From contig NZ_CP064791.1 of assembly GCF_017094465.1 (NCBI RefSeq), forward strand, positions 496,001 to 560,000: DNA of 64,000 bases, in the 5' to 3' direction. Shown piece after piece: positions 27,220-36,273 of the stretch (the stretch's first letter is position 1; the number at the start of each line of letters is the position of its first letter). Made by a program: the position numbers and the translations under genes. The notes under the pieces are model-generated. The model did not search any database, had not been told where the DNA came from, and saw nothing but the letters and a program-made list of their open reading frames with translations. Source of the DNA: Halapricum desulfuricans (lineage in GTDB: Archaea > Halobacteriota > Halobacteria > Halobacteriales > Haloarculaceae).

Positions 27220-28494
27220 CTAGCCCGGTATCGCGCGGTCAGGGATCGTGACCGTGAACGTCTCTCCCTCGGAAGGTACGACTTCTACCGTGGTCGTCCC
27301 GCGGGTATCCAGTGTCCACAGGAGGCCGTCGTCGCCGGTCTCACCGACCCGTCTCCCGTCGATCTCGACCGTCGCGTTGGCACCGTTGTTGGTCGTCAAT
27401 CGCGTGAGTGACACCTCGATCGGGCCGGTGTCGTGGGTCGCGTTGACCGTTAGCGCGAACCGTCCAGTACTGTTCGTGTACGTCTCCGAGACCGTCATCG
27501 TCGACAGATCCCGAATCTGTTCTTCTTTGAACACGTCGGTCGTCGACGTGTCGAGATACGTGGTCAGTTCACCCTGCGTGTGTGAGATATCGACGCTGAA
27601 GACCGACGTGTTCCCGAACGAATCCGGGCGAGGTGACCGCTTCCGGTTCTCCGCGGCCATCGCCCACGGGTACAGTTCGCTCGCCCGATCGACCACCTCG
27701 CTGGCTGTTCGGAGTTGCGGTTCGCCGCTCCCGAGGACCGGGCTCGCAGTGAACCCCTCCCGGACGTATCGGTCGTTGACGATCGTCGCAACGACGATCC
27801 CCTGTTCGCCGGTCTCGATATACGTGAGCCGCGATCGGCCCGACCCGGCGATCGCCGGCTGGAACTCGACCTCGCGGATCAGGCCGCTGTTCGTGAGTAA
27901 CGCACCCTCGTAGCCCCGCAGTTTCGTTTCGAGATCGGGCGGCAGCGAGTAATCGATCGTCGATTCGTCCATCGTGATCACCGTGTCGGCCGTCGCTTCG
28001 ATCCCCTCGGCAGTCGCGTCGACATGGGCCAGCGTCGCCATAAATTCGTTCGGTGTCAACTCGCCGTCGTTGTACCGTTCGAGTGCTCGCTGTTGGCGCT
28101 GATGTAACGCCTGCGTCTTGTTGTCCAGTCGTGCGGCGAGGGTACGCGCGGCGGCCGTCCGCTCGGCCTCGGTCTCCGCGCGCTCGAAGCGCACCCGGAA
28201 CGACTCGATCGCGTAGTCCAGTGCCAGCCGATCGCTGTCGATCCGCGTGGCGGCCGTCACGTCGACGGACGCCCGATGTCGCCCCGAGGTTCGGAGATTC
28301 TCGTCGGACACTTGCAGGTAGTTGGCCGTCCCGTTCACCTGCGCGAGGGCCGGTTTCGGGGTATCCGTGTCGATCGTCTGTGTCTCCCCGGGCGCGCCGG
28401 CCGGACCGACGAGTCCGGCGGTGACACCGACGCCGATCACCGCGAAGAGCCCGATCGCGAGGAGTGTTATCCGACCGGTGGAGGGGGGTGACAT
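27220..28494 (-). CDS. Membrane-anchored haloarchaeal surface protein (DUF7096-like)
   Basis: A 424-residue protein with an N-terminal hydrophobic segment (ITLLAIGLFAVIGVGVTAGL) that acts as a signal or anchor, followed by an external region. Residues ~85-165 are helical and charged. The rest is beta-rich, ending EVVPSEGETFTVTIPDRAIPG. Haloarchaea often keep such a protein next to a membrane protein with a cytosolic helix-turn-helix; here the divergent gene at 28657 is one. The domain label is from memory of this gene pair and less certain than the topology. Confidence 0.65.
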   Translation of the reverse strand: MSPPSTGRITLLAIGLFAVIGVGVTAGLVGPAGAPGETQTIDTDTPKPALAQVNGTANYLQVSDENLRTSGRHRASVDVTAATRIDSDRLALDYAIESFRVRFERAETEAERTAAARTLAARLDNKTQALHQRQQRALERYNDGELTPNEFMATLAHVDATAEGIEATADTVITMDESTIDYSLPPDLETKLRGYEGALLTNSGLIREVEFQPAIAGSGRSRLTYIETGEQGIVVATIVNDRYVREGFTASPVLGSGEPQLRTASEVVDRASELYPWAMAAENRKRSPRPDSFGNTSVFSVDISHTQGELTTYLDTSTTDVFKEEQIRDLSTMTVSETYTNSTGRFALTVNATHDTGPIEVSLTRLTTNNGANATVEIDGRRVGETGDDGLLWTLDTRGTTTVEVVPSEGETFTVTIPDRAIPG

Positions 28495-28656
28495 CGGTCT
28501 ACCGGAGGGTACAGCGGGTATGCGGAAAAATCCATCTACTCCTGTCTACACAGAGAATCCCGTCTTGAACAGCTATACCTTCCGAGGAACGCCGCTACCG
28601 CCTGATTTGGTGATAGAAAGGGTTTTCCCCCAGGGGCAAGCATCCACCAGTACACA

Positions 28657-29916
28657 ATGCCCGCGTGGCCCCGTGCCCTCTTCGCCATCGCGCTTGTCGT
28701 TTCCCTCCTTGTGGCCGGCGTTGCCCCCCTGGGTGCGCTCCCTCCCGGTGAGTCGGCGGGTACCGGCCCGTCAGCTACCGGGACCGGTCAGATAACGTCG
28801 GTCGCCGAACCGGATCTCGCCGTCGATACGACCTACCGGATCGACGTTCAGTCGGACGGAGATGCCCGGTGGACCGTCAATCGGACGTTCCGGTTCGACG
28901 ACGAGAGCGACCGCGCCGGGTTCGAAGAACTCGCCGAGCAGTTCGCTGACGGCGCAGGTCCGGAACGGACGGTCTCCGCGTTTGAGGGGGCAAGCGAGCT
29001 GGCCAGTGAGACGACCGGTCGTTCGATGGTGATCACGAACGTCACGCGTTCGACGCGTGTCGGCACCGACAGCGGGTCGCTGGTACTGTCCTTCCGGTGG
29101 ACGAACTTCTCCCGCCAGGAGGACGGTCGGATCCATGTCGGCGACGTCTTCCGGACGGAGCCGCGCTGGCTCTCCAATATCAGCGACGGGGAGCGGCTGA
29201 TCATCACTCGCCCCGACGGTTACCAGTTCTACAACGTCAGCACGAACGTGCAGAACCGGGTCCTGCTGTGGAACGGCCCGCATACCTTCGGGACGGGCCG
29301 ACCGTACGCGGTTTTCGATCCGATTTCGTCGCCGCCCCCGTCACAGGACACGACGACAGTGCAGTCTGGTGATACCCCGGCTGGCACTGCTCTCGGCGCT
29401 ATCCTGGCTCTCGCTGTCCTCGCCGGCGTCGGCTACGCTGTCTACACCGGTCGCCTCGACCGGCCGACGGAATCCGGATCGGACACGCCTATATCGGCCG
29501 AGGGCGATGCTGACACGGCGACCACGGCTGATAGTGACGAGGAGTCGGCTGAGACGCCCGCGGCTGACGATGGCGCGGGCGAGACAGTAGCTGCGACTGC
29601 TGGTGGGGCGGCTGCTGGAGTAGACGACCCGGACGACGATGCGGACGAACAAGCGACGACCGATCAACCGTCCGACGATGGGACCGACGGGGACGACGTC
29701 GACGAGGCGCTGTTGAGCGACGCGGAACGCGTCGAACGGCTCCTCGAGCGAAACGACGGTCGGATGAAACAGGCTCGCATCGTCGAGGAGACCGGGTGGT
29801 CGAACGCGAAAGTGTCCCAGCTCCTTTCGTCGATGGCCGAAGAGGGACAGATCGAGAAACTCCGCATCGGTCGGGAGAACCTCATTTCCTTCCCCGAAGA
29901 GGGTCCCGACCAGTAG
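28657..29916 (+). CDS. Membrane-spanning protein with cytosolic winged helix (putative one-component sensor)
   Basis: A 419-residue protein. A signal peptide (residues ~1-30) is followed by an extracellular beta domain (~50-235; YRIDVQSDGDARWTVNRTFR, several N-x-S/T sequons). One membrane helix follows at ~245-265 (ALGAILALAVLAGVGYAVYT). Then come a long acidic linker and a C-terminal winged helix (~355-410; RVERLLERNDGRMKQARIVEETGWSNAKVSQLLSSM). This topology fits a membrane-bound regulator that senses outside and binds DNA inside. It is divergent from the surface-protein gene at 27220, a likely partner. Ligand and target unknown. Confidence 0.75.
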   Translation: MPAWPRALFAIALVVSLLVAGVAPLGALPPGESAGTGPSATGTGQITSVAEPDLAVDTTYRIDVQSDGDARWTVNRTFRFDDESDRAGFEELAEQFADGAGPERTVSAFEGASELASETTGRSMVITNVTRSTRVGTDSGSLVLSFRWTNFSRQEDGRIHVGDVFRTEPRWLSNISDGERLIITRPDGYQFYNVSTNVQNRVLLWNGPHTFGTGRPYAVFDPISSPPPSQDTTTVQSGDTPAGTALGAILALAVLAGVGYAVYTGRLDRPTESGSDTPISAEGDADTATTADSDEESAETPAADDGAGETVAATAGGAAAGVDDPDDDADEQATTDQPSDDGTDGDDVDEALLSDAERVERLLERNDGRMKQARIVEETGWSNAKVSQLLSSMAEEGQIEKLRIGRENLISFPEEGPDQ

Positions 29917-30015
29917 CCTCGGTGTCCGACGTTCGGCCCGGCAAACGGGTTCGCTTCTTGTGGCGCCCGGCTGTCTGCCAAACGTTTACCCTGTTCGGGC
30001 CGTCAGCACTTCCCG

Positions 30016-30798
30016 ATGAAGATTCTCGTTACGGTTACGGAGGCGGCGACCGTCGACACCGTCTTCGAAATCGACGGTCTGGATATCGACGATCGATACC
30101 TCTCGACGGACCTCAACGAGTGGGACGCCTACGCGCTCGAAGAAGCAGTTCAGCTCGCCGAAGCGGAAGGCGGAGAGGTAGTCACCGTCACGATCGGCTC
30201 CGACGGTGTCGAAGAGACGATCAGACAGGCGCTGGCGAAAGGCGCGGATCGGGCGATCCGTGTCTGGGACGAACGGCTGGCGGCGCTTTCCGTACTCGAC
30301 CCGCTGACGAAAGCGGCGGTACTTGAGGCGGTCGTCGCCGACGAACAGCCGGATCTCGTCTTTACTGGCGTGCAGTCCGCCGACGATTCCTTCGGCGCGA
30401 CCGGCGTCGTGCTCGCGTCGCGACTGGACTGGGCCTGGGGGACGATCGTCAACGATCTCCAACTGGACTCGACGGTCGCACACGTCACCCGCGAGCTCGA
30501 AGGGAACCTCGAGGAGTTGACCGACATCCAGCGACCGGCAGTGTTGACCATCCAGACCGGGATCAACGAGCCGCGGTTCGCCAGCCTGCGGGACATCACG
30601 CGGGCCCAGCAGGCGGATATCGCCGTCGAGTCGTTCGCCGATCTACGCTTCGATGCGGACGCACTCGTCTCGTCGATCGAACGGACCGATCTCTACGAGC
30701 CGGACACCGACGGCGAGGCGACGATCTTCGAGGGGAGTCCCGACGAGACGGCCGCCGAACTCGCAGCCGTCGTCGAAGAGACGGGGGTGACGCGATGA
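30016..30798 (+). CDS. etfB: Electron transfer flavoprotein beta subunit
   Basis: ETF beta/FixA, which with the alpha subunit shuttles electrons from acyl-CoA and other dehydrogenases to the quinone pool. The 260-residue product begins MKILVTVTEAATVDTVFEID. Conserved blocks are DAYALEEAVQL, VLEAVVADEQPDLVFTGVQSADDSFGATGVVLA and the C-terminal AMP-binding type region. It overlaps etfA by four bases (ATGA). Confidence 0.93.
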   Translation: MKILVTVTEAATVDTVFEIDGLDIDDRYLSTDLNEWDAYALEEAVQLAEAEGGEVVTVTIGSDGVEETIRQALAKGADRAIRVWDERLAALSVLDPLTKAAVLEAVVADEQPDLVFTGVQSADDSFGATGVVLASRLDWAWGTIVNDLQLDSTVAHVTRELEGNLEELTDIQRPAVLTIQTGINEPRFASLRDITRAQQADIAVESFADLRFDADALVSSIERTDLYEPDTDGEATIFEGSPDETAAELAAVVEETGVTR

Positions 30799-31745
30799 CG
30801 GTACTGGCTGTCGCCGAGCACCGACGCGGCGAGTTGCGCCCGGTCAGCCTGGAACTGCTTTCGGCGGGCCGCGAACTCGCCGACGCCACCGACGGGGACC
30901 TGCACGCCGCTGTCGTCAGCGGCGACGTCGAGAGCCACGCCGACCGGCTGAACCGCGAGGGCGTCGACACGATACACGCGGTCGCCGACGGTGAGGAGTT
31001 CAACCACGACGTTTACACCCAGGCGGTCACACAGCTCGCCGAGACTGTCGAGCCGACCGTCCTGCTCGCCCCGGATACGGCCAACGGCCTCGACTACGCG
31101 CCTGCTGTCGCCGAGCGACTCGGCGCGCCGCTGTTGACTGACGCGCTCGATCTCTCCTACGACGAACGCCTGACGGTCACCCGCGAACGGTACGAGGGAA
31201 AAGTCGAGACGACGCTCGACATCGACGCACCGCAGGCGGTCGTGACGCTCCGCCCCGGGGCGTGGCCGCGCGCCGACGGGACCGGCGACGCCGAGATCAC
31301 GGCCTTCGACGCCGTGATCGACGAATCGCTCGTTCGATCGGATGTCACGGGATACCAGGAGATCGGCGGCGAGGTCGACGTCGCCGCGGCCGACGTGCTG
31401 GTCGCCGTCGGCCGCGGCATCGAATCCGAGGACAACCTGGATATCATTCGCGATCTCGCTGACGCCTTGGACGCGACCATCGCGGCCTCCCGGCCTGTCA
31501 TCGACAACGGGTGGCTGCCCGCGGACCGGCAGGTCGGCCAGAGCGGCAAGACTGTCTCTCCGGAACTGTACGTCGCGGTCGGCATCTCCGGGACCGTCCA
31601 GCACGTCTCTGGTGTCCGCGCGGAGACGTTCGTCGCGATCAACGACGACCCGAACGCGCCGATCTTCGAGGTCGCCGATTACGGCGTCGTCGACGACCTC
31701 TTCGAGGTCGTGCCGGCACTGACCGACCGCCTCACACGCTCGTGA
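30795..31745 (+). CDS. etfA: Electron transfer flavoprotein alpha subunit
   Basis: ETF alpha/FixB, 316 residues. The C-terminal FAD-binding domain shows AADVLVAVGRGIE, DNGWLPADRQVGQSGKTVSP and YVAVGISGTVQHVSG, followed by NDDPNAPIFEVADYGVVDDL. No FixC/FixX or ETF:quinone oxidoreductase genes follow, so electron acceptors are encoded elsewhere. It forms a two-gene operon with etfB. Confidence 0.95.
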   Translation: MTVLAVAEHRRGELRPVSLELLSAGRELADATDGDLHAAVVSGDVESHADRLNREGVDTIHAVADGEEFNHDVYTQAVTQLAETVEPTVLLAPDTANGLDYAPAVAERLGAPLLTDALDLSYDERLTVTRERYEGKVETTLDIDAPQAVVTLRPGAWPRADGTGDAEITAFDAVIDESLVRSDVTGYQEIGGEVDVAAADVLVAVGRGIESEDNLDIIRDLADALDATIAASRPVIDNGWLPADRQVGQSGKTVSPELYVAVGISGTVQHVSGVRAETFVAINDDPNAPIFEVADYGVVDDLFEVVPALTDRLTRS

Positions 31746-31782
31746 GCACCCTCTGGATGCTTCCCCGGTGCCGGCCTTCCCC

Positions 31783-33093
31783 TCATTCGGCTGCGGCTGG
31801 TGTATTTTGCGTGAGTAACTCACCTACCCGGAGCGTGAGCACGAGCGACGCACCGAGCAGTACGAGCGCGCCGGCGATCGCGAAGGCGGCGAGGTAGCCG
31901 ATCGTCGCGGCCCAGCCGCCGAGGATGCCGCCGACGCCGCCCGCAACCGCGCCGAGGGCGGCGTGGATACCGAGTATTTCGCCTCGAATCTCCGGCGATG
32001 CGAGCCGCGTCACGATCGCCGTCCCGACGACGGCCATGACGCCCCAGGTGGCCCCGACGACAGCCAGCCCGAAGCCGACGAGTCCGAGCCGGAGTGAGAC
32101 GGCCCCGATCCCGGCCGCCAGGGCAACGATCGGCAGCGAGATCCCCCGGACGACGAGTGAACCGGCCTGGAGTCGACGAAGGTCGTACCGCGATGCGAGC
32201 CGACCGGCGGGCTCGTATACCACCGCCGAACCGAGGCTCGCGAGCAGGTATAGCGCGAAGACGATGCCTGATCCGAACTCGGCGTCCGTGAGCACGAGCG
32301 GTAGCGGGGCCCAGAAGGCCGCCGAACCGGACAGGAAGAGACAGACGGCCACGAGATAGGTCGCCAGTGCGGGACTGAATCGCTTGCGGAGTCGCCCCGG
32401 GCGGAGCGCACGCGTCGACCAGTAGATGCGGTTCGGCGAGAAGACGACGGTCGCACTCCGAATGCTACGGGGGGACGTGGTGAGTATGCGACCGATCCGC
32501 CGGACCCGGCGCGGGCTCGTGACGTGGCCGTCCGGGCTTGGAAGCGTCCACGCGGTCCCCGCGGCACTGAGTGCGGCACAGGCCGCGAACGCCCAGAACA
32601 GCGCCCGAGTCGCCGTTCCGGCGCCGACGAACTGACCGACGACCAGTGGCCAGACGGTGCCCACTAGCAATCCGCCAGCCCATCCGTATCCCTGGAACTT
32701 GTTGAGTCGCCCGATGCGCTCGGCCCAGTCGGATTCCGGCGTGGCGTCGACGACGACCATCGTCACGACGGGTGCGACCGCCGCGATGACCAGCCACAGG
32801 ACGGCGTTTGCGACGATGACGGCCGTGATGTCCGAGACGAACGGGATCACGGCGAGACACGCCCCCACAGTCGCCAGCGTCCCGATCACGAGCGGTCGGC
32901 GGGACGGAACGCGATCGGCGAGTCTGCCGAAAGCGATGGCACCCGGCGCGCCCGCGACCGCGGCGGCCGACGCGAGCAGCCCGAGCTGAAACGCTGACGC
33001 TCCGAGCTGGACGGCGTACAGCGGTACCAGAAGCGATGCGCCCCCGAAGGCGACGGATCCGAACCCCCACGGATACAGCCAGCGGTCGGTCAT
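31783..33093 (-). CDS. Major facilitator superfamily transporter
   Basis: A 436-residue integral membrane protein with about 12 hydrophobic helices. The cytosolic loop 2-3 motif of the MFS is visible as GRLADRVPSRRPLVIG, and its second-half equivalent as PAGRLASRYDLRRLQ. Start at 33093 (MTDRWLYPWGFG). No substrate-specific residues recognised; efflux of a small molecule is the usual role. It converges on etfA and is divergent from aroD. Confidence 0.85.
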   Translation of the reverse strand: MTDRWLYPWGFGSVAFGGASLLVPLYAVQLGASAFQLGLLASAAAVAGAPGAIAFGRLADRVPSRRPLVIGTLATVGACLAVIPFVSDITAVIVANAVLWLVIAAVAPVVTMVVVDATPESDWAERIGRLNKFQGYGWAGGLLVGTVWPLVVGQFVGAGTATRALFWAFAACAALSAAGTAWTLPSPDGHVTSPRRVRRIGRILTTSPRSIRSATVVFSPNRIYWSTRALRPGRLRKRFSPALATYLVAVCLFLSGSAAFWAPLPLVLTDAEFGSGIVFALYLLASLGSAVVYEPAGRLASRYDLRRLQAGSLVVRGISLPIVALAAGIGAVSLRLGLVGFGLAVVGATWGVMAVVGTAIVTRLASPEIRGEILGIHAALGAVAGGVGGILGGWAATIGYLAAFAIAGALVLLGASLVLTLRVGELLTQNTPAAAE

Positions 33094-33186
33094 CGACTGA
33101 CGCCGATTCGTCGGCCGTCGGCATAGTTCTCCCGCCTGGGGCATCCAGGGCGCGGGACTTTTGCCAGTCGTTCTCCAATCGGCTCT

Positions 33187-33864
33187 ATGGACTTCGATTC
33201 GTTCGTGCTGGCGGCCTCGACGGCGGATCTCGCCGACGAGCCGGACGCACGCGAGCATGCCGACTGCATCGAGTTCCGCATGGACCTGGCCGAGTCGCCC
33301 CTCGACGCGCTCAGGAACTACGACGGCGACCTGCCGATCCTGGCGACCAACCGGGCCGACTGGGGGGGTGGCGAGGCGACCGACGACCGGCGTCGACTCG
33401 ACGCGGTCGTCGAGGCGGCCGAACACGACGCCGTCGAGGCGGTCGACATCGAACTGGAGACGATGCGATCGGGCGATGGCGAGCGCGTGGCCGAGCACGC
33501 CCGCGAGCACGGCGCGGATGTGGTGGTATCGAGCCACGACTTCGAGGCGACGCCCGGGATGCACGATATCCAGGAGACGCTTCGGGAGGCCTGTGCGTAC
33601 GGTGACGTGGGCAAGCTCGCCGTGACTGCACAGGCCCGCGCTGACGTGCTGGATCTGCTGGTCGCCACGCGGGCCGCCACTGCCGAGGGCGACCGCGTCG
33701 CGACAATGGCGATGGGTGAACCGGGCCGTCACTCCCGGGCGGTCGCGCCGCTGTACGGCTCGCGGATCGGGTACGCGCCGGTCGATCCCGAGGCGGCGAC
33801 CGCGCCGGGGCAGTACGATCTGGCGACGCTTCGGGAGCTAGTCGAGGCCCTCGCCGGTCGATGA
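33187..33864 (+). CDS. aroD: 3-dehydroquinate dehydratase, type I
   Basis: Shikimate pathway enzyme that dehydrates 3-dehydroquinate through a lysine imine. The 225-residue product has the active-site His in VVVSSHDFEATP, the Schiff-base lysine in GDVGKLAVTAQ, and the C-terminal blocks MAMGEPGRHSRAVAPLYGS and TAPGQYDL that close the active site. It lies a few kb from DHQ synthase II and ADH synthase. Confidence 0.94.
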   Translation: MDFDSFVLAASTADLADEPDAREHADCIEFRMDLAESPLDALRNYDGDLPILATNRADWGGGEATDDRRRLDAVVEAAEHDAVEAVDIELETMRSGDGERVAEHAREHGADVVVSSHDFEATPGMHDIQETLREACAYGDVGKLAVTAQARADVLDLLVATRAATAEGDRVATMAMGEPGRHSRAVAPLYGSRIGYAPVDPEAATAPGQYDLATLRELVEALAGR

Positions 33865-33905
33865 GACAGTATTAACACCGCTGGTCCCTGAGGTATAGCG
33901 TACTC

Positions 33906-34415
33906 GTGGGACGAACACGAAAGCGACCGTGGCTCGCGGCTGTCCTCTCGCTGCTGTACCCGGGCGTCGGACACCTGTATCTCCGGCAGTGGTTTCGGGC
34001 CCTGCTGTGGCTCGCACTCGTCTTCGGCGCGTCGCTCGTGCTCATTCCGGCAGACATCATCCCGGAGGCGACGAGCGCCTCCGCGATCCTGGAAGCCAGT
34101 CAATCGGTCCCGCTCACCGCGACGATAGCGATCCTGCTGCTGCGGCTGCTCAGCATGGGCGATGCATACGTACTGGCACGACGACTGAACGCGAGTCAGT
34201 CGCGCCGCCAGCAAGCGGCGACTCGCCTGGTCGGCTCCGACTCCGATAGCGATCCTCTCTCGTCGATCGAAGGCCTGCAGTCGGCGGGAGACGGCGCTGA
34301 TCCTACGCAGGGCGACGTAGCCGCTCCCCAGCGCTGTCCGTCCTGTGGGCGCGAGATCGAGGACCCCGAACTGGACTTCTGTCCGTGGTGTGCCGAACCG
34401 TTCGATTCCGAGTGA
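33906..34415 (+). CDS. Small membrane protein with C-terminal zinc ribbon
   Basis: A 169-residue protein starting at GTG (33906; no nearer ATG). The N-terminus has a hydrophobic hairpin of the TM2 type (WLAAVLSLLYPGVGHLYLRQ then ALLWLALVFGASLVLIPADI) and a further helix near residue 80. A Ser/Asp-rich linker leads to a zinc ribbon at the C-terminus (CPSCGREIEDPELDFCPWCA). Similar TM-plus-zinc-ribbon proteins are widespread in haloarchaea without known function. Confidence 0.75.
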   Translation: MGRTRKRPWLAAVLSLLYPGVGHLYLRQWFRALLWLALVFGASLVLIPADIIPEATSASAILEASQSVPLTATIAILLLRLLSMGDAYVLARRLNASQSRRQQAATRLVGSDSDSDPLSSIEGLQSAGDGADPTQGDVAAPQRCPSCGREIEDPELDFCPWCAEPFDSE

Positions 34416-35666
34416 CTACTCCTCTCCGGCAGTGCCGTCGAGTCGCCTTTCGACCACCGTTTCGAAGGGCGCGGAGTACTGCATGAGCGTCGTCCCGACG
34501 ACGGCCATGACCAGCACGTAGCCCACGGCGAAGGCACTGATCTGGTCGGCGACCGACTGCGGGATCGTCCCGGCGACGCCGCCGGACACTGCGAGCGTGG
34601 CGATGATGAGCGAGAACTCCCCGCGCGTGGTCATCGCGAGCGCGGTCCGCGCGGAGCGACGCGGGCCGAGATCGAACGCGCGCCCGCCCAGATAGCCGCT
34701 GAGTGCCTTCGTCGGCGTCGTCGCGAGGACGGCGACCGCGATCAGACCCGTGGCGCCGGCGACGGCCATCGGATCGGTCACCAGCCCGATCCAGAAGAAA
34801 AACACCGCGGCGAAGACGTCCCGGAGCGGTTCGAGCAGGTTCTCAACCTGCTGGACGTGGCCGGTCGCGGAGACGCCCATCCCGACGAAAAACGCCGCGA
34901 CCGCCTCGCTGACGCCCAGCGCAAGCGCCGCTCCCGCGACCAGAACGACCAGCCCGACGGCCCGCAATACGACGAACTCGTGGGTGCCGGTCGCGAACAG
35001 CCGTTCGAACGCCGGCGTCCCGAACTGGACGGCGACCACTAGCACGAAAAGAAACGCGAGCGCGATTCCGATCGACTGTGCGGCCCGAGTCGGGTCGCCG
35101 CCGCCAAGTACGAGCGCGGCGGCGACGGCCAGATAGACGGCAATCAGCAGGTCCTCGTAGACGAGCGTCCCGAGGATCGGTTCGGCCTCGTCGTTGGCGA
35201 TCCAGCCGAGATCGATCAGCGACTTCGTGATGATCGCCGACGAGGAGATGTAGACGATCCCGGCGACGAGAAACGCCGGCAGAGCCGACCCGAAAAAGAG
35301 CCAGCCCACCGCGAACCCGGCGGGGAAGTTGATCAGGAAGTCGATCGTCCCGGCGGAGCCGATCTGTTTGCGGCGGGCCAGCAATCGGTCGAGATTGAAC
35401 TCCAGTCCGAGGAAGAACAACAGGAACACGATTCCCAGCTCCGCACCGAGTTCGACGAACTCAGATTCGGCGATATAGAGGCTTTCGAACTGTATTTCGA
35501 GCCCGCCGATCTCGTTCGGTAGGTCGAGCCGCCCGACGACGAACTCGCTGGCGACCATCCCGATCACGATGTAGAACGGGATGACCGACTGGCCGAGCCG
35601 GTTGGCTACCCAGCCGACGGCCGCAATCGAGGCGAACATCACGCCGACCTCCAGCAGGTTGGCCAT
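34416..35666 (-). CDS. Cation:proton antiporter, CPA2/KefB type
   Basis: A 416-residue membrane protein with 11-13 helices. CPA2-type features include FLLFFLGLEFNLDRLLARRK, the helix after it, and ITKSLIDLGWI. The terminal helices contain ARTALAMTTRGEFSLIIATL, the Arg/Glu-bearing motif of this family. No fused TrkA domain is present; instead the separate upstream gene (35729) encodes a TrkA-C protein, as in KhtU/KhtT-type pairs. Probable role: K+ or Na+ efflux in exchange for protons. Confidence 0.88.
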   Translation of the reverse strand: MANLLEVGVMFASIAAVGWVANRLGQSVIPFYIVIGMVASEFVVGRLDLPNEIGGLEIQFESLYIAESEFVELGAELGIVFLLFFLGLEFNLDRLLARRKQIGSAGTIDFLINFPAGFAVGWLFFGSALPAFLVAGIVYISSSAIITKSLIDLGWIANDEAEPILGTLVYEDLLIAVYLAVAAALVLGGGDPTRAAQSIGIALAFLFVLVVAVQFGTPAFERLFATGTHEFVVLRAVGLVVLVAGAALALGVSEAVAAFFVGMGVSATGHVQQVENLLEPLRDVFAAVFFFWIGLVTDPMAVAGATGLIAVAVLATTPTKALSGYLGGRAFDLGPRRSARTALAMTTRGEFSLIIATLAVSGGVAGTIPQSVADQISAFAVGYVLVMAVVGTTLMQYSAPFETVVERRLDGTAGEE

Positions 35667-35728
35667 TTGTGTTCACCTCCGGCGGGGCGGCGACCAGGTG
35701 ATTGCGTCTGACGCAATTCCGATCGCGC

Positions 35729-36214
35729 TCATTCTTCACCGGCCAGCAGTCGTTCGAAGGCGTCACACTCCTCGTTCGTCCCCGTGACGACGAGCGTGTC
35801 GCCCTCCCGGAGTTCGGTGTCCGGACCGGGGCTGTCGACCGTCTGCCCGCTACGCTCGATCGCGACGACGTTCACGCCTGTCCTGCGGCCGATGTGCGCT
35901 CCCGCGATCGTCTCGCCCGCAAGCGGCGAGCCGGGCTGGACCTCGTACCACTCCAGCAGAATGCCGCCGGGCAGGGTCGTCTGTCGCTTCTCGGCCTCGA
36001 CGGGCTGGAAGTACGCCCCTTCGAGGATCGTCCCGACCGTCCGCGCGAGGTCGTCGGATAACTCGAACAGCTTCTCCGAGTCGGTGTCCGAATCCGGCCG
36101 CTTGAAGACCTCACGCTTGCCGGTGTTGTGCGTGACGATGACGAGCTGGTCCCCGTCGAGTTCGACGACGTGCTTCTTGCCCACGCCGGGGAGGTCGCTC
36201 TCTTCGACGGTCAT
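35729..36214 (-). CDS. TrkA-C domain regulatory subunit of the antiporter (KhtT-like)
   Basis: A 161-residue cytosolic protein. The C-terminal ~85 residues are an RCK-C/TrkA-C domain (EVQPGSPLAGETIAGAHIGRR through ELREGDTLVVTGTNEECDAF). The N-terminal ~65 residues form an extra small domain (DLPGVGKKHVVELDGDQLVI), as in KhtT. The antiporter gene follows 62 bases later on the same strand. Nucleotide or ion gating is inferred from the family. Confidence 0.85.
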   Translation of the reverse strand: MTVEESDLPGVGKKHVVELDGDQLVIVTHNTGKREVFKRPDSDTDSEKLFELSDDLARTVGTILEGAYFQPVEAEKRQTTLPGGILLEWYEVQPGSPLAGETIAGAHIGRRTGVNVVAIERSGQTVDSPGPDTELREGDTLVVTGTNEECDAFERLLAGEE

Positions 36215-36273
36215 AACTAGAAGTGTGGGCGATCCGATATAAAATGACCCGTCGGTTCACCGCCGGACCGGGC

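Noticed and set aside
31810-31822. Palindrome GTGAGT-A-ACTCAC near the etfA/MFS junction
   Set aside because: It is inside the MFS coding end (encoding VGELLTQ) and not at a promoter.
31783-33732. Extended 649-codon frame upstream of the MFS gene
   Set aside because: The extra N-terminal part is antisense to aroD and has no domain; the transporter starts at 33093.
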